From a virus: a stretch of 44,704 nucleotides of DNA. The stretch is taken from IMG/VR virus record IMGVR_UViG_3300042301_000543, positions 1-44,704 of that record. One strand, written 5' to 3'. Shown here in pieces: positions 9,336 to 19,069 of this stretch. The notes under the pieces were generated by a model, which saw only the letters and a program-made list of their open reading frames with translations, did no database searches and was not told the DNA's origin. Each line of letters starts with the position of its first letter. The stretch's first letter is position 1. Position numbers and translations under genes: made by a program.

Positions 9336-10982
9336 TTATAGATCTGAATAATTTACTGATCCGCCCTGAGCAGGTGCGGCTTGTTGTTGATTACCTTTAA
9401 CTCTAGCTTGATTGATCAAATCAACTAATAACATTTGATCTCCATCATCATCAAAATTAACAGTTCCTACCTTAACTCCATCTTTAAATAGATCTATTTG
9501 GTCTTGAGTTGAGAACCATGATGAAGGGGTTGGTTTTACAGATAGAGTTGGATCTATAGCCATTAAAGCTCTGTTAACGTCATTTACATTATCTTCATCT
9601 GGAGATATGTTCATAATTATATCAGAAGCAGTAGCTGGGTTACCCTCATACATAATCATTGTTTCAGATAGAGGCAATACCTGCGCTGTAGGGGAGTATC
9701 CAATAGCTGTGGTAGCCATCTGAAGATCTGGAGTAATACCTCCAAGCTTTAAAACTTTATCTACATTAGATATTGTTTTAGGCATCAAGAAACCAACCAA
9801 TCCTCTTCCAATAAGTTCAGCATTCATGCCTTCCTGATTTTGATCAAAAGATTGAGCAGGACTTCCGTCATTAAAGTTGATAGTTATTACACCGTTAGCT
9901 CTATCAATTGATCTAATATTTGGGTTTTGACTTGCAAAGAATTGAGCTGAAACTTTAGACCTTGTAGGATCTCCAGATATTAAATCTCTAAGATTACTTC
10001 CGACCTGATCTTCTTTAGGAGTAGTTCCTCCGCCTCCGCCTCCACCTCCACTAGTGGGAGCAAAAACAGGCATAGGTGTAGCCTTCTTAGTAACCATTGC
10101 ATCAAACATTGAAGTAATTTTTTCTCTTACCTCCTTAGTCTGTTGCTCAGTTGGTATAAAGTTACCATTAACATCTTGAGCGATGTCTTCTCTACCAAGG
10201 AAGTCTCCTAATATGTCAACCACATTATTTGGGTCTCCCATTATAGAGTCTATGTAAAGATCACGAGCCTTTTTATACTCTGGGTTATTCATCTGGGAGT
10301 CTGTTGTTAGAACTCCATTCTTCCTTAGAACTTCAACAACAGAACCTATTGAGTTTACACCCTTTTCTAGGTTAGCATTCAAGTCAAAAGAAGTTATTTC
10401 TTGACCTAGACCTTGAGCAAGCACACCAGTGTTCATCATCTTTCTAGGATCAGCAACAGGATTCCCGTTCTCATCAATACTAGTTATGTACATAGATCCA
10501 TCAGGAGCAACGTACAACGTCTTATCCCTAAGATTACCATACTTAAAAAGATTCTCTTTTAATTTTTCCTCTCTAAATCCCATCTCTCCATTCGCAAGCC
10601 TTTCCATACTTTTCTTGTATGATTCATCGAATGTTTTTGATGCTTTGTCTAGATTACTTACTCCAGCACTCATGTTCTCCATAACCATTCTATACTGAGC
10701 TGGAGTTATAATACCTCTTTTTAGTAGGTTGTTATTTGTTAGTGCAAGGTTCTTCATCTCATTAGTTCCGTTGAGAACTAGGTTTCTAACGTACTCCTGC
10801 TCTGGAGCGGTAACCTCTGATGCTGATCTAATAAGATCAGTGTTTAGCTTATCAAGCTCAGTTCTCTGGGCCTCTCTATCTTTAGATATCCTAGTGATCT
10901 CATCAGACAATCCTTTCCCAATCTTCCCCCAGTCTACTTGAGACTCTTTTCCTCTTCTTACGTAATTATAGTATGTTGACAT
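9336..10982 (-). CDS. Hypothetical virion/ejection-module protein (548 aa)
   Basis: A 548-residue protein between a 266-residue ejection-type protein and the giant polyvalent protein. The N-terminal 150 residues are charged and helical (KDREAQRTELDKLN, MKNLALTNNNLLKRG). A run of eight glycines at about residues 310-318 acts as a linker to a C-terminal half richer in beta-strand and acidic residues (NFDDDGDQ). The tail is Gln/Ala-rich (QQQAAPAQGG). There is no signal peptide, membrane segment or catalytic motif. Its start codon overlaps the stop of the upstream gene by one base (TAATG), so the two are probably translationally coupled. Position suggests a capsid-interior or ejected protein, but I do not recognise a family. 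Confidence 0.85.
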   Translation of the reverse strand: MSTYYNYVRRGKESQVDWGKIGKGLSDEITRISKDREAQRTELDKLNTDLIRSASEVTAPEQEYVRNLVLNGTNEMKNLALTNNNLLKRGIITPAQYRMVMENMSAGVSNLDKASKTFDESYKKSMERLANGEMGFREEKLKENLFKYGNLRDKTLYVAPDGSMYITSIDENGNPVADPRKMMNTGVLAQGLGQEITSFDLNANLEKGVNSIGSVVEVLRKNGVLTTDSQMNNPEYKKARDLYIDSIMGDPNNVVDILGDFLGREDIAQDVNGNFIPTEQQTKEVREKITSMFDAMVTKKATPMPVFAPTSGGGGGGGGTTPKEDQVGSNLRDLISGDPTRSKVSAQFFASQNPNIRSIDRANGVITINFNDGSPAQSFDQNQEGMNAELIGRGLVGFLMPKTISNVDKVLKLGGITPDLQMATTAIGYSPTAQVLPLSETMIMYEGNPATASDIIMNISPDEDNVNDVNRALMAIDPTLSVKPTPSSWFSTQDQIDLFKDGVKVGTVNFDDDGDQMLLVDLINQARVKGNQQQAAPAQGGSVNYSDL

Positions 10983-11782
10983 TATCTTCCAGTAATTATA
11001 GGTAATGGCATTTGACCCAATGCTCCTTTTTTAATTCCTGATAAAGCTGTCTGTTGAGCCTGAGCAAGAGCAGCAGGGGTTTGCAAGAATGGAGAATATG
11101 AATTAGGATCTTGTTGACCTAGAAACTTCATTTGTCCTCTTGACAAACTAGAAAATCTATCTGCTAACCCAGTTTTTTGATTACCAGTTAAGTTCTGACC
11201 AAACTTGTCAGCCATTTTAGCTCCTTGAGCTTTTTTATATAAATCTGATCCTCCCTGTAAACCTGTAGCCGCTGATGTTAAAGCTCCAAATCCAGATTGA
11301 ATACTTTGAGCTCTCAAAGCTTGAGCGTCAGCAGCAGCTTGTTGAGCACCAGCGGACTCAGATAAGTCGAGCTCCGCTTGAATATCTCTAAGTCTAGATT
11401 CTTCTGAAACAATAGTTTTATCTCTCTCGTATAGGTCTTGTTGCATCCCCATTCTTAGTTGTTCTGCACCAGCTTGAGCTTGTTGCTGTAAACCAGCCAC
11501 ACCACCAATTATAGATCTTTGACCAGACTCTCTCATTGCATCTAAATTTTGAGATACTGTCTGTCTATTTATATCAGAAGCCATCTCATATCCTTCTAAA
11601 GGCACTCTAAGTTGTTCAGCAAAGTTAGTGCTGTACTTCTTTCTAGCGTCCTCCATATACTTAGCTGCTGCTTCCTCAGCCTGTCTCATTTTTCTTTGTT
11701 GTTTAGCAGCTTGAGAAAATGAAGACCCTGCTGATGCTAAAGCGACACCTGCTGCTATTGCTGTTGTAGTTGCTACTGCCAT
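10982..11782 (-). CDS. Ala/Gln-rich internal virion (ejection-type) protein (266 aa)
   Basis: The N-terminus is a hydrophobic, Ala-rich helix (TTTAIAAGVALASAGSSF). A Lys/Arg/Gln-rich helical region follows (AAKQQRKMRQAEEAAAKYM) and then long Gln/Ala-rich coiled-coil segments (LQQQAQAGAEQLRMGMQQ). This composition matches internal virion proteins of podoviruses such as T7 gp14-like proteins, which enter the host envelope during DNA ejection; the comparison is by composition and position, not by detected homology. The start overlaps the 3' end of the GNAT gene by 10 nt and the stop overlaps the next start by one base. Likely role: ejected or capsid-interior protein. Confidence 0.8.
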   Translation of the reverse strand: MAVATTTAIAAGVALASAGSSFSQAAKQQRKMRQAEEAAAKYMEDARKKYSTNFAEQLRVPLEGYEMASDINRQTVSQNLDAMRESGQRSIIGGVAGLQQQAQAGAEQLRMGMQQDLYERDKTIVSEESRLRDIQAELDLSESAGAQQAAADAQALRAQSIQSGFGALTSAATGLQGGSDLYKKAQGAKMADKFGQNLTGNQKTGLADRFSSLSRGQMKFLGQQDPNSYSPFLQTPAALAQAQQTALSGIKKGALGQMPLPIITGR

Positions 11783-12186
11783 ATTGTTTTTATCATTTCT
11801 TGTGAGTTACTCGTTCCCTTACTAAAACCACACTCTAAGTAAGAGTTTATCAATGATTCGTTTTTAAGAGTTGAGTAAATATATTTTTTACCACTTATTT
11901 TAGCCAGTTCCTCTAGAGTTAGTATTAGCAATCTAACAGCTTGCTTTCTATTCTCCTTATGCTTATACTCCATGTTGGACACAATAAACTCTAGCCAAGC
12001 TACGCTAGAGTTAGTTACGTATAGAAAACCAGCCACAACTGGATAGTCTTCATCGCAAACCATAAATCCCCCCTCTCCGTTGTCTGGTAGAAATTCTACT
12101 GGAGGAGGTGTCCATCTCCAGTCTTTCCACCACTTCACTAAGTTCTCTTCGTAATCCTGACTATTCAATTTTCTGACGTGCAGCAT
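11773..12186 (-). CDS. GNAT-family N-acetyltransferase
   Basis: A 137-residue protein with the GNAT layout. The N-terminal strand/helix contains WWKDWRW and PPPVEFLPDNG. A central beta segment follows (GFMVCDEDYPVVAGFLYVTNSSVAWLEF). Next is the acetyl-CoA-binding turn and helix region (SNMEYKHKENRKQAVRLLI) and a C-terminal strand and helix (KKYIYSTLKNESLINSYLECGF). The canonical Q/RxxGxG/A loop is replaced by a Lys/Glu/Arg-rich segment. Proteins of this size and sequence type occur among phage structural genes and are predicted to transfer acetyl groups to amines; the substrate is unknown. It begins 10 nt after the preceding gene and overlaps the next by 10 nt, so it is expressed with tail and ejection proteins. 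Confidence 0.75.
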   Translation of the reverse strand: MLHVRKLNSQDYEENLVKWWKDWRWTPPPVEFLPDNGEGGFMVCDEDYPVVAGFLYVTNSSVAWLEFIVSNMEYKHKENRKQAVRLLILTLEELAKISGKKYIYSTLKNESLINSYLECGFSKGTSNSQEMIKTIWQ

Positions 12187-12195
12187 AATGCAAAT

Positions 12196-12954
12196 TTACG
12201 GAAAGGATTTGAATACATCTGAACGAATTGCAAACAATTCGACAGCAAAGTTGTCGTTATTTGTTATAGTGTAGTCTAAGAAATCTCCTCTCAATCCATG
12301 TGATTCAGCAATTTGATTCTTAACGTATATTAAATATCTTCCTGAAGTTGGTATTGTTTTACCTGATCCAGAGCAATTTATTGTTATTGCATTACTTGTT
12401 CTTGAGATAACTGGTCCACAAAAAAATACTTGATTTAATCCAGTGTTAGACTCATAAACTAAATCACCAACACTAATCATTGAGTCAATTGCAAAAGAAA
12501 AGTTAACAACAGTAGATGCTGGAGTTGAAGCATTAACTGACGTAGAAGACCCAATACCTTGAGTAGATCTTAGGCTTAAGTTTGGAGTTGCACTATCTAC
12601 TCCTCTGATAAATGAAAAGAAAGTAGCTTCCTTGTTTTCAAAGTAAGACTTTTCAATAAATCCAGATTCTAGATCAGTAATTAAAGTTGCAGACCAAGAA
12701 GCGTTAGATTCAAGAGCTATCGTTTTAAATACCTTCTTCTCTATAGGAGATTGGTTTATTATACCTCTAACCATTGATGGTGTAAATGTACCATAGAAGG
12801 TATTTCTGCTCTCGTTCACGTTATGGCGATAAAGATTGCCACCCTTGAATGTATATAGGAACTGATTCATTCCTATCATGAAGTCTGGATAGTATGAATA
12901 AAACGAAGGCCATCCTTCTACTCCTGGGCTATATGTTAGTGTGTAGTTTGCCAT
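12196..12954 (-). CDS. Conserved phage tail structural protein (252 aa)
   Basis: I chose the ATG at 12952-12954 (MANYTLTYSPG). A longer frame opens at 13014, but its extra 20 residues would overlap the end of the upstream gene, and the MANYT start sits 5 nt after that gene's stop. The N-terminal GWPSFYSYYPDFMIGMN followed by FTFKGGNLYRHN-like text (here LYTFKGGNLYRHNVNE) is a signature I know from podovirus tail genes of uncultured aquatic and Bacteroidota phages, next to gp10-like stabilisation proteins. The protein is beta-rich with no signal peptide. Probably part of the tail hub or a gp10/muzzle-associated component; the exact role is unknown. Confidence 0.8.
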   Translation of the reverse strand: MANYTLTYSPGVEGWPSFYSYYPDFMIGMNQFLYTFKGGNLYRHNVNESRNTFYGTFTPSMVRGIINQSPIEKKVFKTIALESNASWSATLITDLESGFIEKSYFENKEATFFSFIRGVDSATPNLSLRSTQGIGSSTSVNASTPASTVVNFSFAIDSMISVGDLVYESNTGLNQVFFCGPVISRTSNAITINCSGSGKTIPTSGRYLIYVKNQIAESHGLRGDFLDYTITNNDNFAVELFAIRSDVFKSFP

Positions 12955-12959
12955 AGTTA

Positions 12960-13865
12960 TTAAGGACAAGTTCCAAATGCAATAATTACGCCATTGGCAT
13001 TTACTTGATACCAATTGTTAGAACCAGCAGCTGTAGTTTTATAGTATCCTTCTCCTAGTTTAAACTGACCATTAACGTCACTAAATACTAAGTCGTATAA
13101 TCCTAACGTACCACCAGAACCATTCACATAAGCTACATAATATGTTGTAGTTATAGTAGAGGCACAAGCTAACGCACTGCTTGCATTAACAGTGCTAGAT
13201 GCAAACGATGGTAGTGCAGCTGGACATGCGACTGAAATATTAAAAGCAGTTCCTGAACATGGTCCAATGAAACTAAGATTCAATGTAGAAGGAGTTGCTG
13301 CGGTCTTTGGTATAACCATTACACTATTACCAGGATCTCCTGCTGTAAGTTGCATTTGCCCTGATACGACTGAAACGCTAGTAACTGTACCTAATGAAAC
13401 AAAAGTGGTTCCATTATACTCATATTCATTTAAACTATATGGTGACCCTGCAACTATACCACAATCTTGCCCCGTATTTCCAATGTACGTAGCAAGACCA
13501 GCCGTACCTTGTCTCCAACCAAATGATGGTGATGATAAACCATTGTAGGTTATGCTATTGTATACAGCTAATATACCATCAGGTATACCAAATGGGTTAA
13601 ACTTAATAACAACAGCCCCTGTAGATGCACCTAAATTTGTATCAAGATAATATATCCCTCTACTACCACTAGCACTTATTGTACCACCACAAGGAACAGC
13701 ACATTCTGGGCAAATAGTAGAAGGGAGTAGTTCTCCTCCAGACATTTGTCTGTAGAAACCATCTTTTTGATAAAAGCCATCAGTAGCTTTTATGGTCAAA
13801 TTTGAATTTGTCCATATACTGGTAGCAGTTTCAAAATCGTTTGTATCTATGTAGTATGTAGCCAT
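12960..13865 (-). CDS. Cysteine-containing beta-rich tail/appendage protein (301 aa)
   Basis: A Gly/Ser/Thr-rich, beta-strand protein with regularly placed cysteines (CPECAVPC near residue 47, then DCGI, GPCSG, ACPA, ACAS and the terminal GTCP). It has a conserved-looking core (GIYYLDTNLGASTGAVVIKFNPFGIPDG) of a type found in Bacteroidota phages and host surface proteins. The C-terminal part (GQFKLGEGYYKT, WYQVNANG) resembles short repeated tail or adhesin modules. It lies directly after the 1403-residue stabilisation protein (15 nt gap), whose own C-terminus is also Cys-rich. I infer a distal tail or muzzle-attached protein. No enzyme motif is visible. Confidence 0.75.
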   Translation of the reverse strand: MATYYIDTNDFETATSIWTNSNLTIKATDGFYQKDGFYRQMSGGELLPSTICPECAVPCGGTISASGSRGIYYLDTNLGASTGAVVIKFNPFGIPDGILAVYNSITYNGLSSPSFGWRQGTAGLATYIGNTGQDCGIVAGSPYSLNEYEYNGTTFVSLGTVTSVSVVSGQMQLTAGDPGNSVMVIPKTAATPSTLNLSFIGPCSGTAFNISVACPAALPSFASSTVNASSALACASTITTTYYVAYVNGSGGTLGLYDLVFSDVNGQFKLGEGYYKTTAAGSNNWYQVNANGVIIAFGTCP

Positions 13866-13880
13866 ATTTTATGAAGGTTC

Positions 13881-16800
13881 TTATACGCAGTCGCAACAAG
13901 CTTCTTCTGCTGATACGTTGCTATAACACAATTCTGTACTGTAAATATTTCTGTAGTCGTGTATAATGTAAAGGTAATTTGATCCGCTGTTGTAAGTAAA
14001 ACCAGCCGTGTAAACACCAGCTGAAGGGTTTAGCACTGGACTAGCTATTGTTGAAGCGTTTAGTAAAGATAATACGTTTGTACTTGTATACAAGGTGTTT
14101 GAAATTAAATATCTCAACTTATGAGTTGTTGGATTAAACTCCATAGTTCCAGTAGTTCCTTTAACAGATCTAATTACAACCGTATCCCCATTACTAGGTA
14201 TTGAACCAAATCCTTCTGGACCAGAAAACGTAGAATAGTTAGAAACTATTGGCATCGTTGTTCCTCCAAGCATGCTTATTAAATTACCAGATATAAATTC
14301 ACCGACAGAATATTCATCTGTTATTACTTTGCCTTCGTAAGACTTATCATTTACCGTAACGCTAATTACTGTAATGTCTGTTACGTCAGGACATCCAACA
14401 ACTATTCTGTAAGATGCAACTCCTCCAGACTGGGCAACACTAAGTATACCATTATCCTTAGCTCCTTTATTAAATGAGAACGTATCTGAAATGCTAGTAT
14501 TACCAGTACTGTATGTTACTCCGTTGTAAACAAAAGAAACATTAAGAGTCTGTCCAGATGTTATTTGATCAATTGTCAATGTTACAGTAGATTCACCTTC
14601 ATAATCTCCAAGATCAATATTTATGTTTTGCAATCCAGTTGTTCCAGAGTTTATCTGTATTTCTGTTCCGCATCCTAAAGTAGACTGATCTGGATCTATC
14701 ACAAAGTTGTTTGAACTAAGAACATACTCACCCATGTAAGGGTCAAATCCTCCCAACTTTTGAGTATTACCATCACTTATAAATAGATCTCTAAACCAAG
14801 ATCTCATGCCCTCATTAGAAATAACAGATAGGTCTTCGCTTGTTCCTGCGCCAGATAGTCTTATTACCGATCCTCTTTTTTGATCCGTGAAGTACTTATC
14901 AAATCCCCACTCAACATAACTCTCAGGGTTTAAGCTTATTCCATACTCTTCAATTCTAGCAATTTGATTTCCAAGAACCTGTGGTATTGCTGCAATAGCT
15001 CCACCACCAGCACCTGCGTCAGAAAGAACATTTTTACCTGCAAGTACATAAGAGATCTTATCTTCTTGTAGAACAAGGATATCTGTCTGTCTTCCAGACA
15101 TCTTTTGAATAGAACCAAATCTACGTTCTAAATCACTGAAGTTTGCGAGACCAAGGTTAAACTCATTTAACTTGTTAAGATTTGTCTCAGGATTAAACAC
15201 GCCACTATAGGTTATAGAAGCATATCTATTAGCTTGTTTAAATTCTTCTGCTGACACTGAAGAAAATCTTTCTCCTAATCTGAAGTAAGGTGCAGCAAGA
15301 GCGTCTTCAATCTTATAACTTTCTACCCCGTTACCAAATGTAAAACAATCATGAAAGTTTAGTACTATACTATTTTGAGAGTGTGCTCCTCCAACTATTT
15401 CAAATGTCTGACTTCCCTCATAGTAAATATCATCAGCTGCTTCTGTTGGCTCTGTTTCAAATACAATAATTCCATCTTGTCTAACAACAGTTATAGATCC
15501 AGTGATTGATGTCTTTGGGTTGTTATATCCAGGTGTTCCTGTTCTTATTCCAAAATACAACTTACCAGATGAAGTAGGATTTTCATAAAACTGATATTTA
15601 TTTATACCATTAGTAGGTGAAGTACCTTCACTAGCAAGTGCTGGAATAAACAAATTTTGATTAGGTGTCTCATCACCGCTAACAGTACTATCACCTGTGG
15701 TAAAGTCTATATTTTGAGCTAGAACAAAGTCACGAAGATTTGAATAGTCTGATGAGGCTACATATTCTTTTTTATAGCTGTACCTTCTTTGGCCTTTATT
15801 TTCATTTCTATATGGTCTATTGAGAATTATATCAAATTTAACAATACTTCCATCTGTTATCTCCCAAGGAGTAAATGTGCCAGCTGGTTCTTCTGTAAAT
15901 ACTGGTATACTTATAGATGGATAGCTTTTACCAGTAACAGAAAATGTCTTTCCACCTAATACTGATGGAGTCTCTGTATCTATAGAAAAGCCTACAGGCT
16001 TAATTTTCATGTAAAGACCAGATGGCTCCTCTTGTCCACCCTCAATAAAATCTAAAGGCTGTGCTGAAATATCTAAAATTTCACATTTAACCAAATTACT
16101 TAAAGGTCCAGTACTATCTCTTTTAACAATAAGCTTATCTCCAACTTTAGCCTTATTTTGATTGTCACCCTCTAAATTTAGAAAAACAGTGTTATCTCCA
16201 GGATTAAAGAAGTAAAGAGTGCTATATATTATTTCATAATCTAATTTAGAAGGCAATAAAGCAAACTTGTATTTTTTAGCCCAAAATGGAGGAGGAGATA
16301 GTATGTCCACCTTTATAGAGTTTTTATTTACTGAATTTGCAGGAGGTATATGTATAGAATTATTTTCAGATGTTAATACAGTTGTTGCTCTATTAAAATC
16401 ATCCATGTATATTATACCTAAAGAGAAATCTCTATTGCTATGCAAGCTGCTTGCATCAGACTGAGTCATATACTCAGCAGAAACTGAACTTATCGAAAAG
16501 TATTCGTAATCAAATATTCCAGGATTTGAAATATCTTCATAAACCATTACAATCATCTGTAATGAAAAAGAAGAAGATCCAGGATTAGCTATTATTTTAA
16601 TTCCTTCTCCAACAGTATTTATACCGTATCCATAGCTAGAAAATCCAGTTGGTGGTACAGCTTTACAAGCTATTTGATCAGTAAAAGAAGTACCCTCATC
16701 ATCAGTCCCACAATCATCCACGTTTCCATGAAATGTTTGAGATCCTATTTCTTCAATAAACTCTTGGCTAGTTACCAACTCATAAACAGATGAATAATCT

Positions 16801-18092
16801 TTCTGCAATTCAAAGTAAAAAGATTGAATTATGTCGTTTGAATAATCTGGGTCTGAAACTAGTGTTCCGCTCAACGATAAGTCTATACCTATAGCTGCCC
16901 CCTCTTTTAAATCAATCCCAGTAAAATCTATAGTTGTTAATGTGTTACTATAAGTATGAGGCCCAAGTGGAACTATGTTATACTGAGATGATGATTTAGC
17001 TGAAGGAACTTCTAGGTATCCTAACTCTTCTGAAACAATTGATGTATTAAATTTTACATTAATTCTTTTACCCTGTGAATCTACAATGTCGTAACCATCT
17101 TTGTAGTTTCCATAGAAAATTCTATTTGACATCAAAGTTTGTGCTTTAGCAACAATTGGTACGTTATCAAATGTTCTTAAAATTTCAGATTGAGGCAGAG
17201 TAGATAATATTTTTTTAGAGCTAAACTGAACTGTATAGTCTGAATTATCTGTAATACCTAAAAGTTTTTTATCGTATCTCTCTATTACATTTATAATAGA
17301 AGAGGTTGATGTTTTAAAAAGCAGGTCAATAGCAACTACACTTTCACCACCAGTATCAAATGTTACATTAACAGCGTTGAATTTATTTCTCATTCCGCTG
17401 TTTGTAAATTTACTGAAGTCAAAATTAAAGAAGCCAGGTTCAAATGCTATCTCGCTAAACTGAGACATAGCACTGTACTCTCCGTTCAAATATTTATATC
17501 TGTAAGAAAATGATAAAAACTTATCCTCTATATAGTTTTCATCTCCAGATATATTTATCAATCTAATAGAAGGTGACTCAAAAGGTGGTGCAACAATTAC
17601 AGAAATATCAGCCTCAGTAAGAGTAGGCTCACTAGGGTATGATCTTTTTACATTTATTCTTCTAGGAGGATTGTATCCATCTGTGAAGAAAAGCAAGTCT
17701 TCTATCTTATTTATTCCATTGATTAAATAATCTCTGCTAAAATTTAACACAGATGTGCTAACCACGTGGTATACAGTAAACCCAGTCTCAACATTCATTG
17801 AGACAATCATGTCTACATTGTCTGCTGGAGAATGAATAAACCAGTATATAGTGTCATTCACACCATCTTGAAATGCGCCAATACAGATAGCACTACTTGA
17901 AAGTGGAACATTATTGTATAGTATGTTTGAAATCTTAGTGTTTCCTTTCGTGTTTTCTAAAGCACCAACATCTGATAACTCAGTAGAGCCAACACGAACA
18001 TTCATGGCGTCAATATACTCGCCATCAGGTATAAGCCTCTCATCAAGGCTTTTATTCATCCTGCCCTTTACGAAGGTTTTTACTAAATCCAT
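13881..18092 (-). CDS. P22 gp10-like tail stabilisation / muzzle-type protein (1403 aa)
   Basis: The N-terminus (VKGRMNKSLDERLIP followed by DGEYIDAMNVRVG) is the hallmark opening of P22 gp10-like 'stabilisation' proteins of aquatic and crAss-like podoviruses. These close the DNA channel below the ring proteins and bind the receptor-binding apparatus. At 1403 residues it is far larger than P22 gp10 (about 470), in the size range of muzzle-type proteins of crAss-like phages. The middle is beta-rich. A segment near residue 1000-1120 (RQTDILVLQEDKISYVLAG, YFTDQKRGSVIRL) reads like the gp10-type beta-propeller end. The C-terminus is unusual, with a terminal ACCDCV. It starts 2 nt after the 324-residue ring/tail protein. 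The muzzle name is an inference from order and size. Confidence 0.85.
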   Translation of the reverse strand: MDLVKTFVKGRMNKSLDERLIPDGEYIDAMNVRVGSTELSDVGALENTKGNTKISNILYNNVPLSSSAICIGAFQDGVNDTIYWFIHSPADNVDMIVSMNVETGFTVYHVVSTSVLNFSRDYLINGINKIEDLLFFTDGYNPPRRINVKRSYPSEPTLTEADISVIVAPPFESPSIRLINISGDENYIEDKFLSFSYRYKYLNGEYSAMSQFSEIAFEPGFFNFDFSKFTNSGMRNKFNAVNVTFDTGGESVVAIDLLFKTSTSSIINVIERYDKKLLGITDNSDYTVQFSSKKILSTLPQSEILRTFDNVPIVAKAQTLMSNRIFYGNYKDGYDIVDSQGKRINVKFNTSIVSEELGYLEVPSAKSSSQYNIVPLGPHTYSNTLTTIDFTGIDLKEGAAIGIDLSLSGTLVSDPDYSNDIIQSFYFELQKDYSSVYELVTSQEFIEEIGSQTFHGNVDDCGTDDEGTSFTDQIACKAVPPTGFSSYGYGINTVGEGIKIIANPGSSSFSLQMIVMVYEDISNPGIFDYEYFSISSVSAEYMTQSDASSLHSNRDFSLGIIYMDDFNRATTVLTSENNSIHIPPANSVNKNSIKVDILSPPPFWAKKYKFALLPSKLDYEIIYSTLYFFNPGDNTVFLNLEGDNQNKAKVGDKLIVKRDSTGPLSNLVKCEILDISAQPLDFIEGGQEEPSGLYMKIKPVGFSIDTETPSVLGGKTFSVTGKSYPSISIPVFTEEPAGTFTPWEITDGSIVKFDIILNRPYRNENKGQRRYSYKKEYVASSDYSNLRDFVLAQNIDFTTGDSTVSGDETPNQNLFIPALASEGTSPTNGINKYQFYENPTSSGKLYFGIRTGTPGYNNPKTSITGSITVVRQDGIIVFETEPTEAADDIYYEGSQTFEIVGGAHSQNSIVLNFHDCFTFGNGVESYKIEDALAAPYFRLGERFSSVSAEEFKQANRYASITYSGVFNPETNLNKLNEFNLGLANFSDLERRFGSIQKMSGRQTDILVLQEDKISYVLAGKNVLSDAGAGGGAIAAIPQVLGNQIARIEEYGISLNPESYVEWGFDKYFTDQKRGSVIRLSGAGTSEDLSVISNEGMRSWFRDLFISDGNTQKLGGFDPYMGEYVLSSNNFVIDPDQSTLGCGTEIQINSGTTGLQNINIDLGDYEGESTVTLTIDQITSGQTLNVSFVYNGVTYSTGNTSISDTFSFNKGAKDNGILSVAQSGGVASYRIVVGCPDVTDITVISVTVNDKSYEGKVITDEYSVGEFISGNLISMLGGTTMPIVSNYSTFSGPEGFGSIPSNGDTVVIRSVKGTTGTMEFNPTTHKLRYLISNTLYTSTNVLSLLNASTIASPVLNPSAGVYTAGFTYNSGSNYLYIIHDYRNIYSTELCYSNVSAEEACCDCV

Positions 18093-18094
18093 AC

Positions 18095-19069
18095 TTACTT
18101 TATCATCTTGTTTTGACCCCTCATGTTCATGAGTAATCTACCTGGGTGAATATTGCTAATTCTGATTCTTGCATTTCTTAATAGAGCACTCATTTCTTTT
18201 TTAGCCCTAGCTACAATATACTCCTGTACATTAAGTTTATTACTTAATATTGAATACTTAATAAATGAATAGATATAGCTCTCAAACATTTTGTTTACAC
18301 TGATCGCAGAATCATTTCTGGATGCTACTGGCCTTCCAGGCAAGTTAGCTGTAGAGGTGTATTCCATTCCATCTGAAATGTATTCAAGTATGCATGACTC
18401 GTAGGCCATATCATTACTAAAATTTATTACTCCAGATCTCTTGTCTATCTTGAATGTTGGATTCTGATTAGCTGTCTCAGTATTTAAGCCATATCTGCTA
18501 CCAACATTATAGTCAAAGTACCAGTTTCCTCCGTACTCCCATCCCCACATATTGTGGTATGGGCTAGATGGATTAAGGTAAATACTTTTTTGAAGGTTGT
18601 CTAATCTATCTAAATCTAAATCTGAATTTTCAGCATCAATAACTACACCATTTTCGTCAACCACAACTTTAAAGTTGTTATCTTGAACGTACTCTCTAGC
18701 AAAGTTAACCTGAATATTTTCAGTCAACGGTAGGATTAAACCATCTTTGTATAAAGATATTCTAACCCAGTTTACGTAGTCAGAAGGAAGGATGAACTTT
18801 AAATTAGGACCAACTTTTTGCTGAAGAACCTTGATCTCCTTCATCGCATCGAAGTTGAGCTCCTGAATACCCCTCTTAGCATAGAACAATACTTTGTATC
18901 TATTTAAGTTATTCATTAACTCATGGTCTCCCTGATACATCAACATAAAGTTGTTGACAATATCTTCTAGAGATATGTACTGATAAGATCCCCAGTTAGC
19001 ATCCTCTGGAACATTTCCATTGTTGCTATAGTACTGAAGATCAGATAGATATTTATTGTATAGCCCCAT
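18095..19069 (-). CDS. Ring/tail-adaptor protein, gp4- or tubular-A-like (324 aa)
   Basis: A mixed helical/beta protein with conserved-looking segments (FYAKRGIQELNFDAMKEIK, FILPSDYVNWVRISLYKDG). Such sequences are typical of the dodecameric adaptor or ring proteins stacked under the portal in podoviruses of this type; the helical-hairpin start followed by LPxDYxNWVR is the pattern I rely on. The C-terminal third is helical and basic (YIVARAKKEMSALLRNARIR, HPGRLLMNMRGQNK). It overlaps the upstream zincin-like gene by one base and is followed after 1 nt by the stabilisation protein. It shares a LPxDYY/DYV signature with the 233-residue protein at 19527-20228, which suggests two related rings. 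Confidence 0.8.
   Translation of the reverse strand: MGLYNKYLSDLQYYSNNGNVPEDANWGSYQYISLEDIVNNFMLMYQGDHELMNNLNRYKVLFYAKRGIQELNFDAMKEIKVLQQKVGPNLKFILPSDYVNWVRISLYKDGLILPLTENIQVNFAREYVQDNNFKVVVDENGVVIDAENSDLDLDRLDNLQKSIYLNPSSPYHNMWGWEYGGNWYFDYNVGSRYGLNTETANQNPTFKIDKRSGVINFSNDMAYESCILEYISDGMEYTSTANLPGRPVASRNDSAISVNKMFESYIYSFIKYSILSNKLNVQEYIVARAKKEMSALLRNARIRISNIHPGRLLMNMRGQNKMIK

Noticed and set aside
12191-12198. TAAATTTG as a promoter for the GNAT gene
   Set aside because: It fits TAnnTTTG but lies only about 5 nt from the ATG, overlaps a stop codon and has no TTG at the right distance.
12955-13014. N-terminal extension of the 252-residue tail protein to 13014
   Set aside because: The extra 20 residues overlap the upstream gene in another frame and read like noise; MANYTL is the recognisable start.
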